64,000 nt of DNA from Pseudovirgaria hyperparasitica (lineage: Eukaryota > Ascomycota > Dothideomycetes > Acrospermales > Acrospermaceae). How positions within the stretch are numbered: the stretch's first letter is position 1; each line of letters starts with the position of its first letter. Positions 22,617 to 34,500 of this stretch are shown here, one piece after another. Under the pieces are notes generated by a model. The model was not told the DNA's origin. It did not search any database and saw nothing but the letters and a program-made list of their open reading frames with translations. The DNA lies in NCBI RefSeq assembly GCF_010093815.1, contig NW_022985552.1:2050073-2114072 (forward strand), written 5' to 3'. Made by a program: the position numbers and the translations under genes.

Positions 22617-23651
22617 CTAGATTATTATCTATCTCTATATCTCTATTCTAAGTCTTATAAGACCTTAGTTATTCTCTATACTTTATCTTAGATATTTACT
22701 AATATTTACTAATCTAAGATTTATATAAGCGTTTTTCTAATAAACTAGATTTATCTATTCTAAATTCTTATATAGGTAAGATTATCTAATTAGGCCTAGC
22801 GTATCACGTAGTATAATTAGATAAGCCTAGGTACTATCTATATTAAAATCTTTTCTTAGAAATATTCCTTTCCTTAAAAAACTTCTTAACTCTTTATAGA
22901 GTTTTTTAGATTATTAGATATATTATCTAATTCTTATAGATATAGATTTATATAGATTTACTATAATTTAGTATAATTTATATAATTTACTAATTTTTAT
23001 ACCGTATTTAGCTAGTAATAGTAATAATTTATAATAATCTATATAAATTAGTAATAATTATAATATAGTTTCCTAAAATCTCGACGCTCTAAAGTAATTA
23101 GTATAGAAATAGGCGCCTTTAAATAATCCCTATCTTATATACATTACTAATATATTAAAAGCTATTAATCTACTCTAACCTAGGCCGGGCTCTAATAATC
23201 TAGCTATATATTATTATAGTTATTACTTTCTATTATATATTACTTACGGTAGTACTAAATCTATAATATATAGTACTTATATAACTAAGAAGTATTATTA
23301 CTTATAGGTATTTAAATAAGTTCGAAGAACTTTATATAGATTTACTTATATTAGTATAGATTACTACTAGGCCTCTAGTAACCTCTACTAATAAGAAGTA
23401 TAGTACTACTAATTATAACGCCTTAGAGAAGGCTTTCTATAAGCTATATATCTAAGGTAAGAGTTACGCCTAGGAGTATAATTCTAATAAGATTTATAAG
23501 AATTTATTAGAATCTACTATAGCTATTATTACCGCGATTACTAGGTAATATTATTATTCTTAAATTATTATAGATTCTTACTAATATATATTAATCTCTA
23601 TAATAGTACTAAAATCTCTACTACTTTGGACTTCTTTCTATATACTAGTAA
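22617..23651 (-). mobile_element. Chromovirus H, piece 1 (3' region)
   Basis: Collinear with 43,488-44,522 of chromovirus B. Contains, on the plus strand, the first exon, intron and start of exon 2 of the antisense ORF (from about 23,216). Ends with AGTAA (23647-23651), duplicated at 31038-31042 around element A. Confidence 0.85.
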
Positions 23652-23879
23652 TGTTAGGACTTAGCCTTAGGCAGGACCCGACCTATATATACCTTAGCTA
23701 ACAGGGTTAGGAGGTGACGTGAAGGGCGGTAAACAGTCACGTGCTAGATAGATCGGCGTCCCTTTATATATATACTCTCGGATTCCTACTAAAAGGGTTC
23801 GGTAGTAATTCGTTCTATAATAGAATACACCCTATTATTCTATCTAGCTACACTACTATCTAACTACCCTATTCTTACA
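23652..23879 (+). repeat. 5' LTR of chromovirus A
   Basis: 228 bp, starts TGTTAGGAC and ends ATTCTTACA, the TG...CA boundaries kept here but decayed to TA...TA in the 3' copy. Contains a TATA tract at about 23,764-23,775. Confidence 0.92.
23764..23812 (+). promoter_or_regulatory. Putative LTR promoter and transcript start of chromovirus A
   Basis: TTTATATATATACTC lies about 30-40 bases upstream of AGTAATTCG (23804-23812). That nonamer is the exact complement of the putative primer-binding site, so transcription may begin near it. Inferred by analogy with Tf1-type elements. Confidence 0.4.
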
Positions 23880-23890
23880 TTCGAATTACT
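23880..23890 (+). other. Putative self-priming primer-binding site of chromovirus A
   Basis: CGAATTACT (23882-23890), two bases after the LTR, is complementary to AGTAATTCG in the LTR (23804-23812). The pairing is kept in copies B and H. No tRNA 3'-end complement was recognised here. Confidence 0.4.
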
Positions 23891-23959
23891 CCCTATATAG
23901 TACTATAGTTAAGATAGTCTAACTAGAACTAAGAAGGTCGACACGATCCACTATAGGGA

Positions 23960-25290
23960 TAAGTAACACTACATTAAATAATAGGGATCCTCCATAATTG
24001 GTATTAAATCCGGCCGTTCTTAATAGAGAAGTAGAGATATCCGACCGAATCACGGAACTTTCTAATAAGGAAATAGTAGATATACTAAGTAACTTTCTAT
24101 AATAGGAAGCTGGACAACGAGTCGTGGTAGAGCTATACGAGGAATCGCAACCATTAATCGCCGAACTATAGGAGCATATTACTAATCAAGCCCGAGAGAT
24201 ATAGATCCTTAAAGAATAGACTAAACATACGAAACTCCTCGCAAAACGACGAGAACTTAACGAGTCTCTTAAAAGACTACGCGGAACGATAGTAGGTAGA
24301 CGACTTCCTACACTAATTTAGGCGGAATTAGTTCACCTACTATTAGAGTTACGATAATCCACCGTATACCCGGCCGCTTCGTTACCGATTTACCCTACTC
24401 CTTCCTTAGGTATACCAAAACCTAAAGATCCGACTATATTTATAGGGAAGAACTAAAAGGAGTAGAAAGATTAGAAGAGAGACTACGAGAAGTACTTCCT
24501 TAATAACCCTATGCTCTTTTCTACCGAAGTATAATGCATTTTATTCGGAGAACGTTACTTAGGTTTATAATCCCGCGATTAATAGGATAGATAGAAGGAA
24601 GTTAAGCTACTATCGGCGACAACCTAGGAGCATTTAGCTATATTTATACTAAATACCCTCGGAACTAACGGAGAACGCGAAAGAAAGGCACTATCTAAGT
24701 TAAGAAGCGTGGCATAACGACCGAACTAGACACCTACTTAACTACTATAATACCTATAAAACCTCTAGGATAATATCCCTATACTATAGGAAAATATTCG
24801 TATATTCTAGTTTCGCGAAGTACTACTCCCGTTAATCCGCGAAAGATTAGGAATAGTATTATTAAGTTTTAACTATCTACACGAATTAGAGGAGAAAGCT
24901 AACGAATACTACTATATCCTTAAGAAACGCGGCTCTCTAGGTAAAACCGACGAACCCTATACGGGTTAGAAACGAGGTCGATCGAATACGTTCGATTAAG
25001 AGTAACCTTACCACGATTAACGCTAGAAGAGCGTAAATCGGGGTAGAAACGCGTTAAGAGGACACCGAAACAATTAAGGTGGTGGTTCCTAACGCGGAAA
25101 AGGATAAGGCACAGGCTTAAATATAACGCCTATCGTAAAATAGTAGGATCATAGCGCACTTTATTACTATAAGTGTAGAGAAAAGGGATATATTTCGCCT
25201 AACTATAAGAATCCGAAAAAAGAATAGGCTAGTACGCGAGATCTAACCGCGTTCTTAGCTAAATCATATATACTTAGAAGGAGCCGCAGC
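23960..25290 (+). pseudogene. gag remnant with decayed CCHC zinc knuckle
   Basis: Coding-like frame interrupted by TAG/TAA stops. At 25165-25206 a Cys-x2-Cys-x4-His-x4-Cys knuckle can be read, with three of its four ligands (first Cys, His, last Cys) now Tyr codons (TAC, TAT, TAT) and only the second Cys (TGT) intact. Boundaries approximate. Confidence 0.75.
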
Positions 25291-25299
25291 GCCTTCCGG

Positions 25300-28200
25300 C
25301 GAGTAAAGACCTAATATTACTAAAAGTATCGTTACCTATAGTAAATGGTAATAAAACTATATAGGCCCTCGTGGATACTAGTATAGAAGATAACTATATT
25401 TCGTCGATTCTTGCTAAGGAGTGTAGATTATTATACGATCTCGGTAAAGTTGGCCGAACTATCGTAGTTAATGGATATAAAGTTAGAACTTTAGGTAAAA
25501 CTATAACGAATTACGAAGTTCATAACTTAAAGATAATAAAATAGTAGATATCTAATAAATTTATCGTGGCTAATATTAGCTAATAGAATATAATTCTAGG
25601 GATGCCTTAGCTTAAACGCCTAAACCTAATTCTCGATTTTTAGAAGGAGATATTAACGTTCCGTCGACATCGCGGTAAATTATACTAGTAAGTCGCAACC
25701 ATTAGTAAGGAGGCATAGAACCTTGCCGTGCGGACCTAATCGTCGCTAATCTACCTTATATCCCTATCGATTATCGACGAAGACGAAGAGAATAGTAATA
25801 ATCGGGGTAAAGACACGCTACCCGACGTATATTCGTAGTACACGGATATGTTTTCGGTAGGAGACGCGTTACTCCTCCCCGACCATAGGCCGTATAAGCT
25901 AAAGATTAAGCTCGAAGAGGGAGTAGACGTCCCTTATAGTCTACTTTATCTACTTTCGAGACTAGAACTTAAAGTTCTTTATAAATATATTAAAGAATAT
26001 CTCGGAAGAGGCTAGATACGTTATAGTATGTTATTAGCCGGCGTACCTATTCTCTTCGTGAAGAAGAAAGACGGAAGTTTACGTCTATGCGTCGACTATC
26101 GAGCACTAAATACGGTGACTAAGAAGAATCGTTACCTATTACCGTTAGTTAGTAAATCTTTAGACTAATTAACGAAGGTAAAGTACTTTACGAAGCTAGA
26201 TTTACGAGATATATATTACCGGCTTCGAATCCGTCGTGGAGATAAGTGGAAAACCGCATTTCGGACTAGATATAGTTATTTTAAGTATACTATTATGCCG
26301 TTTGGGCTAATAAATACGCCAGGAGCGTTCTAAGGATACATTAATACTATACTTATAGGATTACTTAATGTAATCTACGTAGTTTACCTCGATAACATAC
26401 TAATTTACTCCGATAGTATGTAGGATCATAAAGAATACGTGAAATCGGTACTAAATCGTTTAAGATAGTATAAACTCTACGTAAAGTTATCTAAATGTAA
26501 GTTTTACTAATAAGAAGTTGGGTTTCTCGGCTTCATTGTAATACACGGCGGCCTTAAAATGGAGCTAGAGCGTGTTAAGACCATTATGGAATGGCTAGAA
26601 CCTACTACTATACATTAAATTAGGACGTTCATAGGTTTCGTAAACTATTATCGTAAATTTATTATAGGTTTCTCACGAATTACGGCGCCGCTTAATAAAC
26701 TCATAGAGAATGGCGGTAAAATCCCTATAGGTGGGCGAGTATAGCGCAAAGCTAAGTTGGTCGAGATATAGTTAACGCCGGAAGCGCGAGATACGTTCCG
26801 ATCGTTAAAGAATTACTTTATAACTACGCCGATTCTTAGGTATTTCGATCCCGAGAAGTATATTCGGGTTAAAATAGACGCATCTAGATTCGTAATTACT
26901 AGAATTATTAGTTAACCGTATAAAGATGTAAAAGATAAGGTGTAATAGTACCCGGTCGCCTTCTTTTCCTATAAAATGACGGATATAGAGACGCGTTATA
27001 ATACGCACGACTAGGAACTACTTATAATTATTAAGAGTTTTAAGCAATGGCGACATTATTTAGAAGGCTCTATATATTAGATTAAATTATTATCGGATCA
27101 CGTAAATCTACGTTACTTTATATCGACCAAGGTCCTTAATCGCCGATAAGTATATTAGGCTAAGTAGATGTTAATATTTAACTTTAAAATCTCATATAAA
27201 GCTAGAAGAGAGAATAAAGTAGATCCTCTATCATAGCGTGAAGATTACAAGAAATCGTCATAGAATAACGTAGATAGTCGGTGTAATTCAGACTATGCTA
27301 TACTATAGATACTAAAAGACTAGTTATCTAATAGAGTGCTAGAAGCTAGGACACTTTCGGCGACTCTCCGCGGGAATTAGAGCGGGCATTAAGTAATCTA
27401 AACTAACATCTAAGAAACAGAGTAAATCCTTAAAGACTTGATTAAATCTACCTAGAATTCCGATATATTAGTAAAGAAAGTCATAAGCATAAAGGGAATA
27501 GCTATAGAACCGCCGTGGTTGTTAAGGTGGGAACGACGATCGGACGCGATCTACTTCTAAGGCCGACTCTACGTGCCGGAGGGCGGCTTATAAATCGATG
27601 TTTTAAGGGAATAGCACGATTACGCATTAGTAGGATACTTTAGCGTTATAAGGATAGTCGATTTAATCCGAAGGACGTACGACTAGCTAGGTCTTTATAA
27701 GTATATAAAGGACTACGTAAAAACGTATAACGTTTGCTAGTATACGAAAGTATATAGACACTTACCATATAGCGAATTAAGGCCATTGCCTATGCCAAAT
27801 AAGGCATGGAAAGAATTATCGATGGATTTTATCATAGATCTACCCCTAAGTAAGTGTCTTAGATATATTTATAATAGTTTACTCGTAGTTCTAGATAGAT
27901 TTATAAAGATATTATACTATATCCCTATAAGGAAGATAATCTAAGCACCGGATCTTATAGATATACTACTTCGTGACGTAGTTCGGCTCTACAGTATACC
28001 GAACGGTATAGTTTCGGATAGAGGTCCGTAGATAACGTCCAAGTTTTAGAAGGATTTCTACTATACACTAGGAATTAAGCGGAAACTTAGTACCGTGTTC
28101 TACCTATAAATAGATAGGTAGATAGAGCGGTAGAATTAGATAGTTAAGGCGTATTTACGCGTATATTACAACTATAAGTAAGATAACTAGGTAAGGTTGG

Positions 28201-28990
28201 TCTATGTCGCGGAATTCGCGTATAATAACAGCCGATATACGTTAACCCACGTAAGTCCGTTCGAAGTAAACTTTGGTCGAAACTATAAAGCGTAGTTTAT
28301 GGGAACTTAGTGCAAATTAGAGTAGCCTAACGTTAAGGCGACGGAGATTACGATAGAACTATTCTAAACGTAAAGAAGCGTTATAAAGTTATTATAAGAT
28401 ACTATAGATTATAGTAAATTGCACTATGATAAGGGTAGAAAGCCCATGATCTTTAATGTTAGAGACAAAGTTTTACTAAATAGTAAGAATATTCGTAGTA
28501 TTAGGCCGAAGAAGAAGCTTAACTATACGATAATAGGTCTATTTAAGGTTACTCGTGTAATTAATAACCAGGCGTATAAGTTAAAACTCCCTCCCACGTT
28601 AAAGATATATAATATATTCCATATCACGCTTCTCGAGCCATTCTATGTCTTATCGTTACCGGATCGTTCTAAATAGATATTATATAAAGTAGTTACGTAA
28701 GGAGGTGCGGATATCTACGAAGTTAAGTAGATACTAGGCTAATAACGTACCGAAGATGGCACGTAGCTATATAAAATTCGTTAGAAAGGGTATAGTCCTA
28801 ACGAAGATACTTAGGAACCCGTAATATACATTAGTAAAGCAGCGATATTAGCGTATAAGTAGCGATTAGTAAAGGAAGCCGCGGAATCGTAGAGAATTAT
28901 ACTAAAGTACGGCGATTCGATATTTTTTAGTATAGTTTGGCGCTGAGGACGGCCGCCTAAAAGGAAGAAGGTGAAAGAGATATAGATCTT
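25300..28990 (+). pseudogene. pol remnant: protease, RT, RNase H, integrase, chromodomain
   Basis: The protease DTS-type active site is readable at about 25,373. RT carries [20 protein letters not shown] at about 26,047-26,106 and the catalytic box as YLDN at 26385-26396 (GAC to AAC). RNase H lies around 26,870-27,240. Integrase includes ELSMDFIIDLP (about 27,813) and VSDRGP (about 28,013), with its C-terminal part still open at 28419-28676. A chromodomain follows at about 28,715-28,810 (LYKIR-x-KGYSPNEDT-x-EP with Trp codons turned to TAG). This order defines a chromovirus. Many RIP stops make it non-coding today. Confidence 0.88.
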
Positions 28991-29583
28991 TAAAACATTC
29001 TAAGGAATTAAGGAACTTCCTTAGAAAGTTCGAACTTAGAACTTTAAAAAAAATTAACTAAAAAAGAGACTTAGAAAAGTGATTTACTAAGAGAAATGGA
29101 CATCGAAAATCGGTGCCAATCGGTATAGATCGGTATAGATTACTAAAGAGATTAAAGAAGTTATTATTAAAGAAAGATAAAATTAAGAAAGCTAAAATAA
29201 AATACGAAGATCTATATAGATCTATACGAACTCGTACTAATCTATCTAGAAGAAGTAAGATTACTTTAAAATTAAAACTAAAAAAACTAAAACGCTAGAT
29301 AAAAGAGATATATTAGTACCGATCGGTATAGATCTAAACCGATTAAGTCGGAGTAGGAGTAGAAGTACTAATTACCGCGATGGTTATATCTAATTCCTTC
29401 TACTAGTTCTTATTTAGTATAGTATAGAGCTTTATAATATAAGTCTCCAGCCTTTCATTCCGATACTATAAATTCTATATAGCGCGCCTTATAGCTATAA
29501 ACTCCTCTATAGAAACCTATAGAGCGGCGGAACCCGGGATAGAGAGGGACGGACCGGCGCGGGCACGCTAAGAATTATATAAA
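28991..29583. other. Non-coding part of the chromovirus A 3' region
   Basis: Lies between the pol stop and the 3' end of the antisense ORF. A Lys-rich 61-codon frame at 29113-29298 is a by-product of AT-rich, A-rich sequence; no gene supported. Confidence 0.5.
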
Positions 29584-30173
29584 TCAGCGAAAAGATTTAA
29601 CGATCGGTATAGAACCACATACCGTTAGTATAGAAACTTCTAGATTAGAGCTATCTTCCCTAAATTTACGGCTCTTTAGCACGCGCGAGGAAGGAACCTT
29701 AGCCTTTTTACTAGAACCTTTTCTAGGAATTCTAATATCACCAGTATATAGAAAGAAGTCCGAAGGAGCAGAGATTTTAGCACTATTATAGAGATTAATA
29801 TATATTAGTAAGAATCTATAACGATTTAAGAAAAACGATATTACCTAGTAATCGCGGTAATAATAGCTATAGTAGATTCCGATAAACCCTTACGGATCTT
29901 ATTAGAATCGTACTCCTAGGCGTAACCCTTACCTTAGGTATATAGCTCGTAGAAAGCCTTCTCTAAGGTGTTGCGATCGGTAGTACCACGCTCCTTATTA
30001 GTAGGGGTCACTAGAGGCCTAGTAGTAATCTATACCGATATAAGTAAATCTATATAAAGTTCTTCGAACTTACTTAAATACCTATAAGTAATAACGCTTC
30101 TTAGTTATATAAGTGCCGTATATTATAGATTTAGTACTGCCGTGAGTAATATACGACGGAAAGCGATAACCAT
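29584..30173 (-). pseudogene. Antisense, intron-containing ORF of the chromovirus (175 aa ancestral), copy in element A
   Basis: Runs opposite to gag-pol between pol and the 3' LTR. Exon 1 is 30173-29845 (329 bases, ATG kept), a GT-AG intron is 29783-29844 (62 bases, with a TTACTAAT branch-like site), exon 2 is 29782-29584 (199 bases, TGA stop). The exons sum to 528 bases, exactly 176 codons. All in-frame stops in exon 1 are TAA/TAG that RIP can make from CAA, CAG or TGG. The reading begins MVIAFRRILL; exon 2 is basic (RKGSSKKAKVP). Copies B and H have the same exon and intron sizes. I do not recognise the protein. An intron on this strand would not be removed from the retroelement's genomic RNA, so it can persist. 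Confidence 0.7.
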
Positions 30174-30809
30174 AATAATATATAGCTAGATTATTAGAGC
30201 CCGGCCTAGGTTAGGGTAGATCGATAGCTTTCGACATGTCGGTAACGTATACGAGATAGGGATTATTCGAAGGCGCCTATTTCCGCGCTAATTACTTTAG
30301 AGCGTTAAGATTTCGGGAAACTATATTACGATTATTATTGATTTATGCGGATTATTACGAATTATATTATTACTAGCTAAGGACGGTATAAAAATTAGTA
30401 AATTACGCTAAATCGTACTAAATAGTAGTAAATCTATATAAATCTATGTCTATAAGGATCGGGTAATATATCTAATAATCTAAAAAACTCTATAAAGAGT
30501 TGAGAAGTTTTTTAAAGAAAGGAATATTTCTAAGAAAAGATTTTAATATAGGTAGTACCCGGGCTTACCTAATTACATTACGTGATACGCTAGGCCTAAT
30601 TAGGTAATCTTACCTATATAAGAAGTTAAGATGGATAAAATCTAGTTTATTAGAAAAACGCTTGTATGAATCTTAGATCGGCGAATATCGGTAAGTATCT
30701 AAGACGAAGCGTAGAGAACGACTAAGGTCTTACGAGACTTAGGATGGGGATATAGGGATAGGTAACGATCTAGGTCGCTAAGGGCAGCTTCCTAGAGGGA
30801 AGGGATAAT
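30174..30809. other. Region between antisense ORF start and 3' LTR of chromovirus A
   Basis: About 640 bases, presumably containing the promoter of the antisense ORF and, at about 30,794-30,808, the purine-rich AGAGGGAAGGGATAA tract that would prime plus-strand synthesis next to the LTR. Confidence 0.5.
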
Positions 30810-31037
30810 TATTAGGACTTAGCCTTAGGTAGGACCCGACCTACACGTACCTTAGCTAATAGGGTTAGGAGGTGACGTAAAGGGCGGTAAATAGTTACGT
30901 GCTAGATAGATCGGCGTCCCTTTATATATATACTCTCGGATTCCTACCGAAAGGGTTCGGTAGTAATTCGTTCTATGATAGAATACACCCTATTGTTCTA
31001 TCTAGCTATACTACTATCTAACTACCCTATTCTTATA
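30810..31037 (+). repeat. 3' LTR of chromovirus A
   Basis: 228 bp, collinear with the 5' LTR; TG/CA termini decayed to TA. Followed by the right AGTAA duplication (31038-31042). Confidence 0.92.
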
Positions 31038-31290
31038 AGTAATATTAAAATTTCTAAAAAAGGTTCTAGTAAAAAGGCTAAGGTTCCTTCCTTACGTATA
31101 CTAAAGAGCTATAAATTTAGAAAAGATAGCTCTAATCTAGAAGTTTCTATACTAAAGATATATAGTTCTATACTAATTATTAAATCTTTTTACTAATTTA
31201 TATAATTCTTAGCGTACCTACGCTAGTCTATCTCTCTCTATTCCGGGTTCTACCGCTCTATAGGTTTCTATAGAGAAGTTTATAGCTATA
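31038..31290 (-). mobile_element. Chromovirus H, piece 2
   Basis: Continues piece 1 after element A; collinear with about 44,520-44,770 of copy B. Carries the rest of exon 2 of H's antisense ORF on the plus strand. Ends with AAGTTTATAGCTATA (31276-31290), duplicated at 36596-36610 around LINE I. Confidence 0.85.
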
Positions 31291-31535
31291 ATAATAATAA
31301 TAATAATAATATTAGTAAACTAGGTAGAGTACCACTCTATAGGCGCATGCCTCCTCTAGTCTAAGCTACTATATAAGAAGAAACCTACGAATAGGAAAAA
31401 CTCCCTTATATCCATAACTACGCTCTATCTATCCTCTCGTTCTTTATATATATATAGCCCTAGGGGCTACCTATAGGCCTATAGTCTATATTATAATAGT
31501 TTACCCTTAGGTAGCACGTATAGATATGGAGATTA

Positions 31536-31560
31536 TTAGTTAAGGGCTACCCTTAACTAA
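31536..31560. repeat. LINE palindrome, LINE I 3' copy
   Basis: 25-bp palindrome: arms TTAGTTAAGGGC / GCCCTTAACTAA around one base in the inferred ancestor, centre here CTACC. 245 bases from the 3' end. Confidence 0.9.
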
Positions 31561-34500
31561 TAATCGCGGTTCTCCTAGGGTTCTTCCGACGTATACCGGG
31601 GTTCTTCTAGTATATATTAGGCTTCTTCTAGTATATATACGCGGGTCTACTAGAACTAGGGGAGAGAAAGATATATAAGTATCTATCGGGCGACGTCCTT
31701 AGAGTACTTATTAAGCTATCGCGTAATATTAGAGGTCCTCGTTATACGGACGAGGGCTTATCTTAGGGTATAGAGGCTAGAGTACGTCACGAGGTAGTAG
31801 TATATTATACCTCTCCGGCCGTAGTCCTCGTACTAGGGAGATATATCTAGGACGCCTCTCTAGTAGAGGTAATATAGGAGACCTATAGCGCCTATTCGGG
31901 CTTAGAGGAGTATAGATACTTAGGCCTTCGTTAGCCCTTTATATATCTATTTACTTAGTTCCTTCTAAGGCCCTCGGATCTATTCTAGATATCTATTCTA
32001 TTAGAAGGCCTACTAGGCTTTAAGTATCTCCCTCTATTTATTCTAGATCTACGACTATATAACGCGGCTAAGCTTCTTAGGGCTCTATTAGCTCGGGACG
32101 GTATCCGGGTTATTTTAAACCTTCTATATAGTCTAGCTCGAGTCCGCCTCTATATAGTATTTATATTATACTTAAGTTTATTCTATAGTAGGGAGGGCCT
32201 AGTAATATACGCGGATACGTGTACGTAGTATAGCGAAGGTATATACCCTATCTTCTCCACGTTCTTATACTTATTATTTAGTAAAGTATATAAGTCTCTA
32301 TATCTAGTAGAAGTTCTATATACTTATTACATTTATCTCGCGTTAGAGAAGTATCGTGTTAGTAGCTTTATATATACCGGAGATAAGGCGGAGTATATAG
32401 TTTTATATAGACTTAAGCTTTACCTACTAAGCTTATATAAGGGCCGTATACTAGTACTCGTATCTATATATAAAGGCTAGGCGTGCTAGGGAGACGTATA
32501 GCTATCTCGCCTTATCCCGGGCTATTCCCTATATAGATACCGTAATCTAGCGTATAGCGGTTTCTACCTAGAGGGCTCTAGAGATAGCGTATGCTACCTA
32601 TGGTCTCTATTTTAGCTTATTATTAATTATAACGCTAAGTGCGCGTATACTCTATACTAGTAGTTCTATAAAGGCGTTGATTTAGGGGCGACGTGCCCCC
32701 TCCCTAGTAGTCTATCCTCTATAGTAGTTAATAAAGTATATAAGCTAGTATTTTTTAGGTGTGAATTTTACTCCGTGGCGCTTTATCTACTAGATGCATT
32801 TCTCGTGGTCTCGTTCGAGTCGTGTATATATTCTACTAGTACTACTATCGACTATAAGGAGGTATATATTATCCGCGTATCCGACTATCTCTATATATTC
32901 TATTCTCTAAAGAAGGTCTACTATAAAGAAGAGGAAGAGGATTAGGGAGATAGTACTCCCTTACGGGATACCGTATACCGTCTCCTTATATTTACTTTAG
33001 TATCTAGAGATATATATTTAAGTAGTCCTTTACGCGAGGAAGGACTATATAAATTATATAATCTACTTAGGTATTCGCCTTATCCGGAGGTTATAGATAA
33101 GTCTTATATAGTTTACCTTATTAAACGCCTCTACTATGTCTAGGGAGAGTAGCGTAACGACTCGTCCTTATTTCTATATAGTCTAGATAACCTTAAGGAT
33201 ATATTAAATAGCTATAATTAGGGAGCTTCCTACCTTCGCCTTCTAGTTTACTAGGAGAAGGCCGTGTACCTATACTACTATACTTATCTTCTTAGTAATT
33301 ATAGCTTCTAGTACCTTACTAAGGTAGGAGAGGAGGGCGATCGGCCTCTATCCCTTTAGCGTATTTAGGCTCTTCCCTAGTTTTAGAAGTATAACTATAT
33401 ATATAGTTCGGAAGCTCTATAGATAGTATCCTATACGGGCGCACGCTCGGAATATATAGCCTATAATTAGTAAGGTCGCCTATATAGTCCTCTTAAGGCA
33501 TCGATTCGGAATTCTATCTAGCCCGGGCGCTTTATTATTTAGGAGTGTCTTAATAGCGCCGAGTATATTATTATCCGTGATTTCCCTAGGGATACTTACG
33601 GCTTCCGGGTATTCCGTACTATTAATATCTAATAGATCTATAAGTTCTAGGAGAGGGAATATAACCTCTTATAGAATCTCTATTTTCTCGAGGCTTATAG
33701 AGTATATCTTTTCTTAATATATAAGAGGGGGTATAAGTGGTATAGGTATCGGGGAGGCGGTACTTTTAGCCTATTTTACTATATACTATAGTCTAGTAGT
33801 ATTACGTATATATCTATCCGTAACTATACACTACTATTTACGTTACTTATTACGGAGGACTTTATCTTATTATCTTCTTACCTCTCTCTATTTATCCCAC
33901 GCTTTAGATATACGGTTATAGTATACGCGTCTATATAATCTCCGGACTTCTCGCCTATACTCTTATACTTAAGATATACTTTTCGGGTCTAGGGGTCTAT
34001 ATATTTAGTACGGCATATATTTATCTCTTACTTCCTAGTACGCCTATAGGAGTATATTCACGGCCTAGTTAATAGCCGGGCCATTAGATACGTTAACTAT
34101 AGACGGGTCTAGGATCATTAATTCTAGGTCCTTTAGGTACTTTTCCTAGTTAGTATTCTTCTATAGCTATCGCCCTCATTAGTCTTAAGGGGTAGATATA
34201 TCTATTACGGTCTCTATATATTCATGGTCGGAGTCTATCTATATAAGGCTTAGGCGGTAGTATTAAGTCCTATTATAAATATATCTAGTGGCTAGGGTAA
34301 GGTCGAGTGTAGATCCGCCCTTATCTTATTTATATTTTCGCTAGGTAATCTATTCTACTAGTATAAGAAGATATAGAAAGCCGTAGTATTAGGTACGTAG
34401 TTCTCTAGCTCGAAGCTCTTCGCGGGTAACGGTTAGTCTACCCTACTAGCTATAATAGAGGTTAAAGTCTCCTAGAAGGATATATTATTCTAGCTCGGTG

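Larger units (their letters stand above)
23652..31037 (+). mobile_element. Chromovirus A: full-length Ty3/gypsy LTR retrotransposon, 7,386 bp, RIP-degraded
   Basis: Two 228-bp LTRs (23652-23879, 30810-31037) bound gag and pol remnants in the order protease, reverse transcriptase, RNase H, integrase, chromodomain. A 1.8-kb 3' region carries an antisense ORF. A purine tract (about 30,794-30,808) precedes the 3' LTR. Flanked by 5-bp duplications AGTAA. In-frame stops are TAG/TAA at former Trp/Gln codons, and the catalytic YLDD reads YLDN, both expected from RIP, so it is not autonomous now. Inserted in chromovirus H. Confidence 0.92.

Noticed and set aside
29113-29298. 61-codon Lys-rich frame as a gene
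   Set aside because: Composition is what A-rich RIPped sequence gives by chance; the copies in B and H are not open.
31536-31560. GTTAAGGG/CCCTTAAC as telomere-type repeats
   Set aside because: The unit is TTAAGGG within a palindrome, not tandem TTAGGG, and it always lies at fixed positions inside LINEs.
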